Source: JANXZS01 sp963797255 (GTDB taxonomy: Bacteria; Acidobacteriota; Terriglobia; Terriglobales; Acidobacteriaceae). From it: 64,000 bases of DNA. Where the stretch lies: the NCBI GenBank assembly GCA_963797255.1, contig CAWCOV010000015.1, positions 248,001 through 312,000 of the forward strand, given 5' to 3'. The translations under genes and the position numbers were made by a program. How positions within the stretch are numbered: position 1 is the stretch's first letter; every line of letters starts with the position of its first letter. Positions 35,389-43,427 of this stretch are shown here, in pieces. Under the pieces are notes generated by a model. It was given only the letters and a program-made list of their open reading frames with translations, did no database searches and was not told where the DNA came from.

Positions 35389-36467
35389 CGACCGCCACCG
35401 GCTCACCGCTTCGCTCTGAACAAATCACCAGAGCAGGTTGGCGGGTCATTCTCTTTGTGCTTCGTGCGCGAGCAGTTTTCGTGCTGGTCGCCCTTCTCGT
35501 GTTTTTCTCCGCAATGGCGCCGTCATTCTTGACGACTAACAACCTGGCCATTCTCTCGAAACATGTAGCCATCTCCGCGATCCTCGCCATCGGTATGACA
35601 TTCGTGGTCCTCACTGGAGGCATCGATCTTTCGGTAGGTTCATTAGCCGGGCTCGGTGGAATGGTTGCAGGATACTTGCTGACACAAGGCATCGTCGTCG
35701 CTGGCGCAGCCCACTATCCTCCCGTCGCTCTGATCTTTGTGATTGCGTTCGCTGTCTGTCTCATAGTAGGCCTCTTAAATGGATGGCTTGTTTCCAAGGC
35801 TGGAGTTGCGCCCTTCATCGCCACACTCGGCACTCTCTATATTGCGCGTGGCGCGGCGTTGCTGATCTCGGGCGGCAAGACATTTCCAAACCTTGCCGGT
35901 CAGTCAGATCGCGGCAATACCGGCTTTCCTCTTTTGGGGCAAAGTCATGTGATCGGCATACCTCTGCCGGTTTGGATCATGCTCGGGCTCTTTGTTATAG
36001 CGTGGTTGATCGCGGTAAAAACTCCACTGGGCAGACACGTGTACGCGGTCGGCGGCAATGAACGAGCAGCACGTCTTGCCGGAATTCGAGTGCCTCGAGT
36101 AAAGCTCTTCACCTATCTCGCATCGTCCTTTTGTGCTGCGATCGTCGGACTAATCATCGCCTCGCAATTGGAGGCGGCTCATCCCGCAACCGGCGAGAGC
36201 TTCGAACTCAACGCTATCGCGGCGGTTGTTCTCGGTGGCACGTCTCTAATGGGTGGGCGTGGCTCCATCCCCGGATCGCTGATCGGCGCATTCGTCATCG
36301 GCGTGCTTTCTGACGGATTGGTGATGCTCGGCGTCTCGGAGTTCTGGCAGATGGTTATCAAAGGCACAGTCATCGTTCTAGCAGTCGCCGTCGATCAATT
36401 GCAATCCCGCTTGCAGGCGAGTTTCTTGCCTTATCTACAGGCCGCAAAAGGGGAAGGAATCGAGTGA
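35385..36467 (+). CDS. Sugar ABC transporter permease, RbsC type
   Basis: The ATG at 35385 overlaps the ATPase stop; the frame is open further back but that part is antisense-like. The 360-residue protein has about ten hydrophobic segments and the hallmark loop TGGIDLSVGSLAGLGGM of the branched-chain/ribose permease family, plus NAIAAVVLGGTSLMGGRGSIPGSLIGA near the C-terminus. It would form the membrane channel for a pentose or similar sugar with the RbsA-like ATPase and the lipoprotein binding protein. Its stop overlaps the binding-protein start. Confidence 0.93.
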   Translation: MTTATGSPLRSEQITRAGWRVILFVLRARAVFVLVALLVFFSAMAPSFLTTNNLAILSKHVAISAILAIGMTFVVLTGGIDLSVGSLAGLGGMVAGYLLTQGIVVAGAAHYPPVALIFVIAFAVCLIVGLLNGWLVSKAGVAPFIATLGTLYIARGAALLISGGKTFPNLAGQSDRGNTGFPLLGQSHVIGIPLPVWIMLGLFVIAWLIAVKTPLGRHVYAVGGNERAARLAGIRVPRVKLFTYLASSFCAAIVGLIIASQLEAAHPATGESFELNAIAAVVLGGTSLMGGRGSIPGSLIGAFVIGVLSDGLVMLGVSEFWQMVIKGTVIVLAVAVDQLQSRLQASFLPYLQAAKGEGIE

Positions 36468-37420
36468 TGCGACGGTGTCTTTGCATGCTGATCGTTGTCG
36501 CAGCCAGTCTTATGACGCTGGTATCGACGGCCTGCCATCGATCCGAAATGTCAAAAACCCTCATAATCATCATAGTGCCTTCGCAGGATAATCCCTTTTT
36601 CAAAGCGGAAGCGGACGCAGCGGCCACTCGCGCTCGGACACTCGGATATCGTGTGCGGGTTGACGCTCATGATGACGACGCCTATCGACAGGACAACTTG
36701 ATCGATGCCGCAATCGCCTCCAATGCAGGGGCCATTATTCTTGACAATGCCGGTGCAGACTCATCCATCGCGGCCATCCGTCGTGCCACACAGGCGGGCA
36801 TCCCCTGCTTTCTCATTGACCGGGAGATAGAGGCTGACGGTATCGCGAAGGCGCAGATAATAGCGGACAACAATCAGGGAGCAAGAATTGTTGCAGAGGA
36901 GTTTGCACACGCGATTGGTCCCCAAGGCGGCGACTATGCAGAACTGCTTGGCCGCGAGTCCGACACAAATGCCCAGGTGCGTACTGCTGCCTTTCATGCC
37001 GTTCTTGACAAACAATCCAACTTACATCGTGTTGCCGCACAATCGGCCAACTGGTCACAGTCCGAAGCATTCCAGAAAACTGAAACTATGCTGCAGGCCC
37101 ATGCGAAAATCCGCGGCATCATTTCGGGAAACGACACCATGGCACTTGGCGCGGTGGCTGCTGTGAAGACGTCAGGGCTAGAAGGAATCGTGATTACCGG
37201 CCTTGACGGGAGCCCAGACGCAATCGCAGCGATTCGGTCTGGAACTCTACTCGCAACGTCGCTGCAGCCTGCGGTTTTGATCGCCCGGCTTGCTGTTGAC
37301 GAGGCAGACCGCTTTCTTCATACCGGCAGCACGGGTAAACCGGAACGGCAGATCATTCCTTGTGATCTAGTCACCCGGCAAAACGCAGACGACTACGGCG
37401 ACTTTGAAAAATTGAGGTAA
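36464..37420 (+). CDS. Sugar ABC transporter substrate-binding lipoprotein, RbsB type
   Basis: A 318-residue protein that can start at GTG 36464 or the next codon, ATG 36467. The signal peptide ends in a lipobox (SLMTLVSTAC), so it is anchored at the outside of the cytoplasmic membrane. The fold markers of periplasmic-binding-protein-like domains are present: IIIIVPSQDNPFFKAEADAAA, AIILDNAGADSSIAAIRRATQAGIPCFLID, GIISGNDTMALGAVAA and VITGLDGSPDAIAAI. It delivers the sugar to the RbsAC-like transporter. Family members bind ribose, allose, galactose and, for some, D-apiose; the ligand must be measured. Confidence 0.92.
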   Translation: MMRRCLCMLIVVAASLMTLVSTACHRSEMSKTLIIIIVPSQDNPFFKAEADAAATRARTLGYRVRVDAHDDDAYRQDNLIDAAIASNAGAIILDNAGADSSIAAIRRATQAGIPCFLIDREIEADGIAKAQIIADNNQGARIVAEEFAHAIGPQGGDYAELLGRESDTNAQVRTAAFHAVLDKQSNLHRVAAQSANWSQSEAFQKTETMLQAHAKIRGIISGNDTMALGAVAAVKTSGLEGIVITGLDGSPDAIAAIRSGTLLATSLQPAVLIARLAVDEADRFLHTGSTGKPERQIIPCDLVTRQNADDYGDFEKLR

Positions 37421-37426
37421 CGAACT

Positions 37427-38842
37427 ATGTCCGTCTCACTTGGAGTAATTCTCGGCAATCGTGATTTTTTCCCGGATGCACTCATCTCTGAAGCTCGCCG
37501 CGATCTAATCAAAGTATTCAAAGAGCTATCGGTCGAACCAATTTGGCTCACGGATATCGACTCAAAACTCGGAGCCGTCGAAACCTGGGCAGATGCTGCA
37601 AAGTGCGGTGCACTGTTCCAACGCAATCGTCACCGCATTGAGGGCATTCTGATAAGTTTGCCGAATTTTGGCGATGAGAAAGGCGTCGCCGATGCAATCC
37701 GCCTCTCGGAACTGAATGTACCTATTCTTGTTCAGGCCTGCCCTGACGACCTCGATCAGTTTGGGCTGGCGCGCAGGCGAGATGCTTACTGCGGCAAGAT
37801 TTCTGTTTGCAACAATCTTCGACAATACGGGTACAAGTTCTCGCTAACTCGTAATCACACCACCTCGTTGTCTTCTGAAGTTTTCAGCGAGGAGCTAAAA
37901 AACTTCTTTGCGGTCTGTCGCGTAGTTAGGGGCATGCGGCGAGTGCGTATCGGCGCGGTGGGTGCTCGTCCAAATGCTTTTAACACAACGCGATATAGCG
38001 AAAAGCTGCTCGAGGCTGCTGGAATTTCGGTTAACACAATCGATCTTTCGGAGGTCTTTGGAAACGCTTCTCACATTGTCGACGGAGATCCACGAGTCCG
38101 ACAGCGGGTGGATCAGATTCGCGCGTATGCGGAGAGTTCAGCCGCCCCCATTGAGTCATTGAACAAAATGGCAAAGTTCGCAATTGTAATCGATGATTGG
38201 ATGGGCTCTTTGGGTTTAACTGCCACGGCAATTCAATGTTGGAGTTCGCTGCAGAAGAACTACGGCGTCAATGTATGCACGATAATGAGCATGATGTCAG
38301 AACAGATGATGCCGTCCGCCTGTGAAGTTGACATCGCTGGTGTCGTCAGCATGTATGCTCTGCAACTGGCCAGCGGCCGGCCAAGCGCTCTCGTTGACTG
38401 GAACAATAATTACGGCGACGATCCCGACAAGTGTGTTCTCTTTCATTGCGGAAACTGGGCCAAGAACTTTCTTCCAGATATCCGCATTGGCACTGCTCCC
38501 ATCCTCGGCACCATGCTCGGCGAAGAAAACACCGTTGGAGCATTAGCCGGCCGGACACCGGCTGGTCCAATGAGTTTCGGCAGAGTCAGCACAGATGACG
38601 GCGCTGGCAAGGTCCGCGCTTATTTCGGCGACGGGCAGTTTACCAACGACCCACTCGACACATTTGGGACTCGAGCTGTCGTTCAAATTCCTCATTTGCA
38701 GGAACTGATGCAGTTCATTTGTCTGAATGGTTTCGAACACCATGCCGCAATGACTACAACCCACTGTGCAGCGCCGACCTCTGAGGCTCTCGGCAAATAC
38801 CTCGGTTGGGACGTGCACCAGCACGTACCCACATCAAGGTAA
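37427..38842 (+). CDS. L-fucose/L-arabinose isomerase family protein
   Basis: A 471-residue cytoplasmic protein six bases after the binding-protein gene, with GAGG upstream. It matches the fucose/arabinose isomerase fold: IGAVGARPNAFNTTRYSEKLLEAAGI in the central domain, MSEQMMPSACEVDIAG with likely metal-binding glutamate, VDWNNNYGDD with the aspartate, and GFEHHAAMTTTH with a histidine. Such enzymes interconvert aldoses and ketoses using manganese. In this operon it would produce the ketose for the FGGY kinase, for example D-apiose to D-apulose; D-arabinose to D-ribulose or a similar step is an alternative. Confidence 0.85.
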   Translation: MSVSLGVILGNRDFFPDALISEARRDLIKVFKELSVEPIWLTDIDSKLGAVETWADAAKCGALFQRNRHRIEGILISLPNFGDEKGVADAIRLSELNVPILVQACPDDLDQFGLARRRDAYCGKISVCNNLRQYGYKFSLTRNHTTSLSSEVFSEELKNFFAVCRVVRGMRRVRIGAVGARPNAFNTTRYSEKLLEAAGISVNTIDLSEVFGNASHIVDGDPRVRQRVDQIRAYAESSAAPIESLNKMAKFAIVIDDWMGSLGLTATAIQCWSSLQKNYGVNVCTIMSMMSEQMMPSACEVDIAGVVSMYALQLASGRPSALVDWNNNYGDDPDKCVLFHCGNWAKNFLPDIRIGTAPILGTMLGEENTVGALAGRTPAGPMSFGRVSTDDGAGKVRAYFGDGQFTNDPLDTFGTRAVVQIPHLQELMQFICLNGFEHHAAMTTTHCAAPTSEALGKYLGWDVHQHVPTSR

Positions 38843-38852
38843 GGTCGCCTCC

Positions 38853-39809
38853 ATGTCACGTTTGGACGAAATTCGGTTGATGGCCAAGGTTGCGAGGATG
38901 TATTACGACCAGGGAATACGCCAGCAGGAAATCACAGAACGACTCAATATCCACCAGTCCAAAGTCTCTCGTATGCTCAAACGTGCACGGGAAGCGAACA
39001 TCGTGCGCATCAGTGTTGCCACACCTCCTGGCGTTTTCCCAGATTTAGAAGAAGCCCTTGAATCCAAATTTCATCTGAAAGAAGCTGTGGTCATCGACTC
39101 CGATGGCGAGGAAGAGCGCATTGTCCGTGATCTTGGAGCCGCAGCTGCATTCTATGTGGAAACGACGATAAAGCCCGAAATGATCATTGGCATCTCCTCT
39201 TGGAGCCGGTCGCTGTTTTCGATGGTGGATAGTCTCCATCCTAGTAACTCGGGCATAGATGGCAAGGTAGTGCAGATACTGGGTGGTGTGGGTAACGCCA
39301 GCAACCAACATCAGGCGATGCTGTTGGCGCAGCGGATGGCCGGATTGATTGGCGCATCGCCAGTCCTGTTACAGGCACCCGGGGTGGTAGGGTCAGCTGA
39401 AGCCAGAGCCGTGCTGGTTAAGGATTCGACCGTACAGGAAGCGGCAAGACTCTTTGGGAAACTCGACCTCGCTCTCGTTGGAATAGGTTCGCTCGAACCG
39501 TCCTCTTTGTTAGCGAGCAGTGGGAACATCTTCTCGGTAGAAGAGCGACGACTGCTGCGACGTTCAGGCGCGGTTGGCGACATCTGCTTTCAGTTCATTG
39601 ACAAGCACGGTCTGCTCGTCGCTTCTTCACTTATGAAACGGGTGATCGGCATTGATCTTCCCACCCTCAAAGCCACTCCACGCATCGTTGGAATAGCAGG
39701 GGGAAAATCGAAACTACCTGCAATTCTGGCGTCACTAAAAGGGAAGTGGATCAATGTCCTAATCACGGATCGATATACTGCGGAAAAGTTAATATCTACC
39801 ACTTTGTAG
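38853..39809 (+). CDS. SorC/DeoR-like sugar-responsive transcriptional regulator
   Basis: The start at ATG 38853 (MSRLDEIRLMAKVARMYYDQG), 10 bases after the isomerase stop, gives 318 residues. A helix-turn-helix (QQEITERLNIHQSKVSRMLKRARE) precedes the SorC sugar-binding domain (IIGISSWSRSLFSMVDSLH, VVQILGGVGNASNQHQAMLLAQRMA, LALVGIGSLEP, GVVGSAEARAVL). Regulators of this family sense phosphorylated sugars and control their own catabolic operon. The TGCATA repeats before the transketolase gene are its likely target. It is the last gene of the operon. Confidence 0.92.
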   Translation: MSRLDEIRLMAKVARMYYDQGIRQQEITERLNIHQSKVSRMLKRAREANIVRISVATPPGVFPDLEEALESKFHLKEAVVIDSDGEEERIVRDLGAAAAFYVETTIKPEMIIGISSWSRSLFSMVDSLHPSNSGIDGKVVQILGGVGNASNQHQAMLLAQRMAGLIGASPVLLQAPGVVGSAEARAVLVKDSTVQEAARLFGKLDLALVGIGSLEPSSLLASSGNIFSVEERRLLRRSGAVGDICFQFIDKHGLLVASSLMKRVIGIDLPTLKATPRIVGIAGGKSKLPAILASLKGKWINVLITDRYTAEKLISTTL

Positions 39810-39849
39810 GTAGTGCCACGATAAGATCGAAGGTGCGAAAATCGCCGCG

Positions 39850-39878
39850 AAAAAATCCTGCTGAGAATCTCTCATCAG
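39850..39878 (-). terminator. Intrinsic terminator of the minus-strand sugar-acid operon
   Basis: CTG-TGAGA (39858-39866) pairs with TCTCA-CAG (39870-39878) with one mismatch and an ATC loop. Read on the minus strand the hairpin is followed after two bases by ATTTTTT (39850-39856), ten bases after the SDR stop. It lies in the 79-base space between convergent operons. Confidence 0.6.
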
Positions 39879-39888
39879 TTGCAAGGCT

Positions 39889-40683
39889 TTAACTCAAGTT
39901 GTTTGACCATTCTGATGCGGCTGTATATCCCCCATCAATAACAATGGATGCGCCTGTAATGCCTGAGGACTCTTCGCTCGAAAGGTAAAGAATTGTGTCT
40001 GCGATTTCTCTCGGAGAGAGAGCGCGACCGAGTGGGACGCGGTCGATTCTTCGTCGCAAAGTGCGCTCAGGATCGGCAGTTTTATTCACATGAAGACGGA
40101 ACATCGGCGTGTCAGTAATCCCTGGGCAAACGCAGTTCACTCGGACGCCGTATTTTGCCAGATCCAGCGACAATGCTTTTGAAAGCATTAATGCTCCGCC
40201 TTTTGAAGCAACGTATGCCGGCGTATCTGCCTGCGCGACCAATGAGCTAACCGACCCAAGATTCACGACTGTTGCATGTTGCGACTGCTTAAGCGAAGAC
40301 AGAGAATATTTGGTAACTAGAAAAATTGATCTTAGATTCACGTTGATCACGCGATCCCATTCATCAGCAGAACAAGCTTCGATACCTTTAACGAGAACCA
40401 TACCAGCGTTATTTACGAGGTGATCCAATTGCCCGAACGCCCTCTGGACATTCTCGAGTACCTGAACAATCTCTGCTTCCACCCCGAGATCAGCGGAGAA
40501 GAATTCGCACAACCCTCCTTTAGCCCTGATCGCTTCTGCAGCAGCCTGACCTTTTATCGAGTCCTGATCAACGAGAACAACGCTGGCACCTTGTTCCGCG
40601 AACAGTTGTGCAGTAGCTAATCCGATTCCCGAGCCGGCACCTGTCACGAGTGCCACTCGTTTCTCAAATCTCTGCGTGTTCAT
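39889..40683 (-). CDS. SDR-family dehydrogenase
   Basis: A 264-residue classical short-chain dehydrogenase. The cofactor motif TGAGSGIGLATA is at residues 15-26, followed by DLGVEA, NNAG (LDHLVNNAGM), the catalytic serine in LGSVSSL and the YxxxK pair in PAYVASKGG. The aspartate after strand 2 (VVLVDQD) favours NAD over NADP. It is the last gene of a four-gene minus-strand operon whose stops and starts overlap by four bases. A role as sugar or sugar-acid dehydrogenase is likely; the substrate is not readable. Confidence 0.9.
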   Translation of the reverse strand: MNTQRFEKRVALVTGAGSGIGLATAQLFAEQGASVVLVDQDSIKGQAAAEAIRAKGGLCEFFSADLGVEAEIVQVLENVQRAFGQLDHLVNNAGMVLVKGIEACSADEWDRVINVNLRSIFLVTKYSLSSLKQSQHATVVNLGSVSSLVAQADTPAYVASKGGALMLSKALSLDLAKYGVRVNCVCPGITDTPMFRLHVNKTADPERTLRRRIDRVPLGRALSPREIADTILYLSSEESSGITGASIVIDGGYTAASEWSNNLS

Positions 40684-41456
40684 GCAAGGACACCATTCGG
40701 GTGGCGTACAAATACCTCGGGATCATACACAGAAGCGAAGAGGTCTCCCTGGTTTCGAATTCGTGTCCATGTGGCATCCGCTTCCATCATGCTTTCCATT
40801 ACGCCCAGGTACCGTCCCTTTTCGATGTTGCCGTATTTGAAGAAACAGTCTGTAAGTATCACTTGTCCCTTCGCCGTATCAACGCACACGCACAAGGAGG
40901 ATCGATGGTGGACACCGGCCCAAAAGGCTTTTATTCCGGGTAGGATCTCCGCTTCATCCGCGAGTAGTCGCAGCTTCTCCCATCCATCATTCTGGAGGTA
41001 ATCATTCACCTCTCGCGGAATCCGCAGATGCCTTGGCACATGGAGGTGATAGTAAGGAGCTTGAAAGTCCTCAATCCAGCCCTTCTTCGAAATATGGATT
41101 TCAGCATTGCGGAAGAGATGGATGTTGGCAGTCGCGTATGCCTGGAGCGGCGTTACGATCACGTCAGTGATGTCCTCAATCGAGAGCCCCTGGGAGCGAA
41201 GTATGTTCTGTGGCCTTTGGTCTTCGGAGCGTACGATCTGTGATTCTGGGAAGCCGAAGAACCCCAGCCACGCTGCATTTAGAACACTAAGGTCGGCCGG
41301 GGGGCCGGTATTGATAAGAACGTTGCGCCCTCCCCCTTGAACCAGATAGATGATGAGGTTCATCTCCTCGCGCGTTCCCCAGCCCTCCATCCAGTAAACC
41401 TCTGGTCCCGGTACCCAAAACGTACCCGCGTTAAACGCCCGCACCGAATACTTCAT
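40680..41456 (-). CDS. Degenerate metallo-beta-lactamase-fold protein
   Basis: A 258-residue protein with the layout of AttM/lactonase-type MBL hydrolases: MNLIIYLVQGGGRNVLINTGPP, a central helix-strand part, then ILPGIKAFWAGVHHRSSLCVCVDTAKGQVILTDCFF. The metal motif that should read THxHxDH after a hydrophobic strand reads VIVTPLQAYATANI here, so the first metal ligands are replaced. Either the fold has lost metal catalysis or it uses another site. It sits between the aldolase and SDR genes with four-base overlaps. A lactonase role in a sugar-acid pathway is tempting but the active site does not support it. Confidence 0.75.
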   Translation of the reverse strand: MKYSVRAFNAGTFWVPGPEVYWMEGWGTREEMNLIIYLVQGGGRNVLINTGPPADLSVLNAAWLGFFGFPESQIVRSEDQRPQNILRSQGLSIEDITDVIVTPLQAYATANIHLFRNAEIHISKKGWIEDFQAPYYHLHVPRHLRIPREVNDYLQNDGWEKLRLLADEAEILPGIKAFWAGVHHRSSLCVCVDTAKGQVILTDCFFKYGNIEKGRYLGVMESMMEADATWTRIRNQGDLFASVYDPEVFVRHPNGVLA

Positions 41457-42250
41457 TTCTCACCGTCTCCCACGATAACGTTCTGATGGAGCGAACGAGC
41501 AACGGCTTTCTGAAAGGTCTGTATTCCGCTCAGAAATACTCCGATGTCTGTTCCCAGGCTTACGACGCGAAGACCTTTTTGAATCCACTGCTCGGTAGAT
41601 TCCGGAGAGGTAGTTATGAACGCAGGTGCGATGTGGTTACGGCGGCAACAGTCGAGCATTGCATCGACTGCGGACTGCAACCGAGGATGATCAAATTGCA
41701 GGGGTATTTCCATCGACACCGTAAGATCGTAATGTCCGAGCCAGACAACATCAATCCCCGGTACGGACAGGATCTCTTCCATATTCTCGAACGCTCGCGT
41801 CGACTCCAGCTGAATAATCACAACAGTTTCTTCATTCGCCTTGGCAAAGAACTCGGCCCCACCTGCTTTATAAAGGTCATGTGCAACGCCAAGTGCAACG
41901 CCACGAACTCCAAGCGGAGGATATTTGAGCTGCGCAACAATCTCTTGTGCCTGCGCTCTTGTTTCAACACGTGGCACCATCACTCCGCGCGCGCCGAGGT
42001 CAAGAACTCTCGATAATGGACGGAAGTTGAAGTCCGGTACCCGTACCCAGGGCGCAATTTCGCTGCCGCGGCACGAGGCGATCATTTCCCCAACCTGGGA
42101 AATATCGCATCGTCCGTGCTCCATGTCGTAGAGAACGAAATCCAATCCTGAGGCGGCCAACATTGGACCGATACCGGGGGTGAAGAGTTCCAGTATCATT
42201 TGGCCAAGAATCACGTCTCCATTCCGCAATCGAGTGCGTAGTTGCTTCAT
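41453..42250 (-). CDS. HpcH/HpaI-type class II aldolase
   Basis: A 265-residue protein with the family signatures GQMILELFTPGIGPMLAASGLDFVLYDMEHG (catalytic-region histidine), WVRVPDFNFRPLSRVLDLGARGVMVPRVET (substrate arginine) and the metal-binding glutamate and aspartate in IIQLES and VWLGHYDLT. The usual GPxDL is GHYDL here. These enzymes cleave 2-keto-3-deoxy sugar acids or similar hydroxy-oxo acids to pyruvate and an aldehyde. It overlaps the dehydrogenase gene upstream and the MBL-fold gene downstream by four bases, indicating one pathway. Confidence 0.9.
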   Translation of the reverse strand: MKQLRTRLRNGDVILGQMILELFTPGIGPMLAASGLDFVLYDMEHGRCDISQVGEMIASCRGSEIAPWVRVPDFNFRPLSRVLDLGARGVMVPRVETRAQAQEIVAQLKYPPLGVRGVALGVAHDLYKAGGAEFFAKANEETVVIIQLESTRAFENMEEILSVPGIDVVWLGHYDLTVSMEIPLQFDHPRLQSAVDAMLDCCRRNHIAPAFITTSPESTEQWIQKGLRVVSLGTDIGVFLSGIQTFQKAVARSLHQNVIVGDGEK

Positions 42251-43317
42251 CTTGCCCTTCCAATGTATGAGGATTTGAATCCTTCAAGCTTCTTCAAGAA
42301 GCCCGGCCTTTCCAATACATCTCGATTCACAACACTCTTGGGTATCTCGCCGCGCATGACGGCAAGTGCGCCTTCGCAATCGGATCGGCCCATATCTCGA
42401 AAAAGCTCCTCAGTCCACGCGATTGAGTGCGACGTCAGAATTACATTATCAAGAGCGGTTAACGGAGAAATCTTTTCAAGAGGCTCATTCTCAAACACAT
42501 CTATGGCGGCGCCGCGTATCTGCTTCGTTTCCAGGGCCTGGATAAGAGATTCTTGCTCGATAATCGGACCTCGCGCTGTGTTGATGATGACGGCGGTAGG
42601 CTTCATTGCAGCCAGTTGTCTTTTGCCGATCAATCCCCGAGTTTCCGGCGTGAGTGCGCAATTCACCAGGACATAATCAGCCTCGCTCAGCAATTCGTCC
42701 AGCGACGTTTTGTTCACGCCGAGTTTCTCCGCATCCGCGGATGAGATGTACGGATCAAATGCGAGAAACCGCTCAGGCTCAAAGGGTCGCAAAAGGCGTA
42801 TAGCTTCCTTTGCAATATTTCCGAGTCCGATGGTGCCGATGACGCGACCCCGCGGTTCAGTTCCGAGTTGCCGTGTACTTTCTGTCCACTGGCCTCGGCG
42901 CACCAACCTGTCTTTCATCACCATGTTGTGGGAGAGTGCCAATACAAAAAGAACAATCGATTCCGCAACCGGGCGCACGACGGCTGCGGGAGTGATAAAA
43001 ACTGCGATGTCGCGCCTGGTGCACGCTTGTAAATCAACGTTGTCATAGCCCACGCCGCATCTGCCGATAGCGCAAAGGCGATCAACTCCGCTTAGTGACG
43101 ATTCGGTGACCTTTGGTTTGAGAGATATCACAGCATCGAAATTGCGAAGTTGGTCCGGCTCATACTCCGAACGGTAGTCCTTCAAAAAGTTATAGGAAAG
43201 TCCCGGCACACCATCCAGAAGCGATAGCCCGATATCCGGAAAGACGAGCGATCCATTCTCGTCGAGAAAGTCCGCCGAGAAGCCGATCTGAAATGGGCGC
43301 TCGATTTCCGTGTTCAT
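42247..43317 (-). CDS. D-isomer-specific 2-hydroxyacid dehydrogenase
   Basis: ATG 43317 is preferred (GTG is the codon before) with AGGAGG upstream, giving 356 residues. It has the Rossmann motif IGTIGLGNIAKEAIRLL, the catalytic arginine in NTARGPII, a glutamate in DVFENEPL and the histidine in LTSHSIAW. It would interconvert a D-2-hydroxyacid and a 2-oxoacid with NAD(P)H. It is the first gene of the operon dehydrogenase-aldolase-MBL-SDR and is followed by the aldolase gene in an ATGA overlap. The set resembles degradation of a sugar acid or its aldol products. Confidence 0.9.
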   Translation of the reverse strand: MNTEIERPFQIGFSADFLDENGSLVFPDIGLSLLDGVPGLSYNFLKDYRSEYEPDQLRNFDAVISLKPKVTESSLSGVDRLCAIGRCGVGYDNVDLQACTRRDIAVFITPAAVVRPVAESIVLFVLALSHNMVMKDRLVRRGQWTESTRQLGTEPRGRVIGTIGLGNIAKEAIRLLRPFEPERFLAFDPYISSADAEKLGVNKTSLDELLSEADYVLVNCALTPETRGLIGKRQLAAMKPTAVIINTARGPIIEQESLIQALETKQIRGAAIDVFENEPLEKISPLTALDNVILTSHSIAWTEELFRDMGRSDCEGALAVMRGEIPKSVVNRDVLERPGFLKKLEGFKSSYIGRAR

Positions 43318-43427
43318 CACATTCCTCCTCTGATTTTCATAGCCGGCGCATAGTTGATTGTGAGTTCACTTTGTACTCGCTTCCTTGGTTCAGCTAGGAC
43401 AATCAAGCGGAAGACTCCTCCTCGAAG

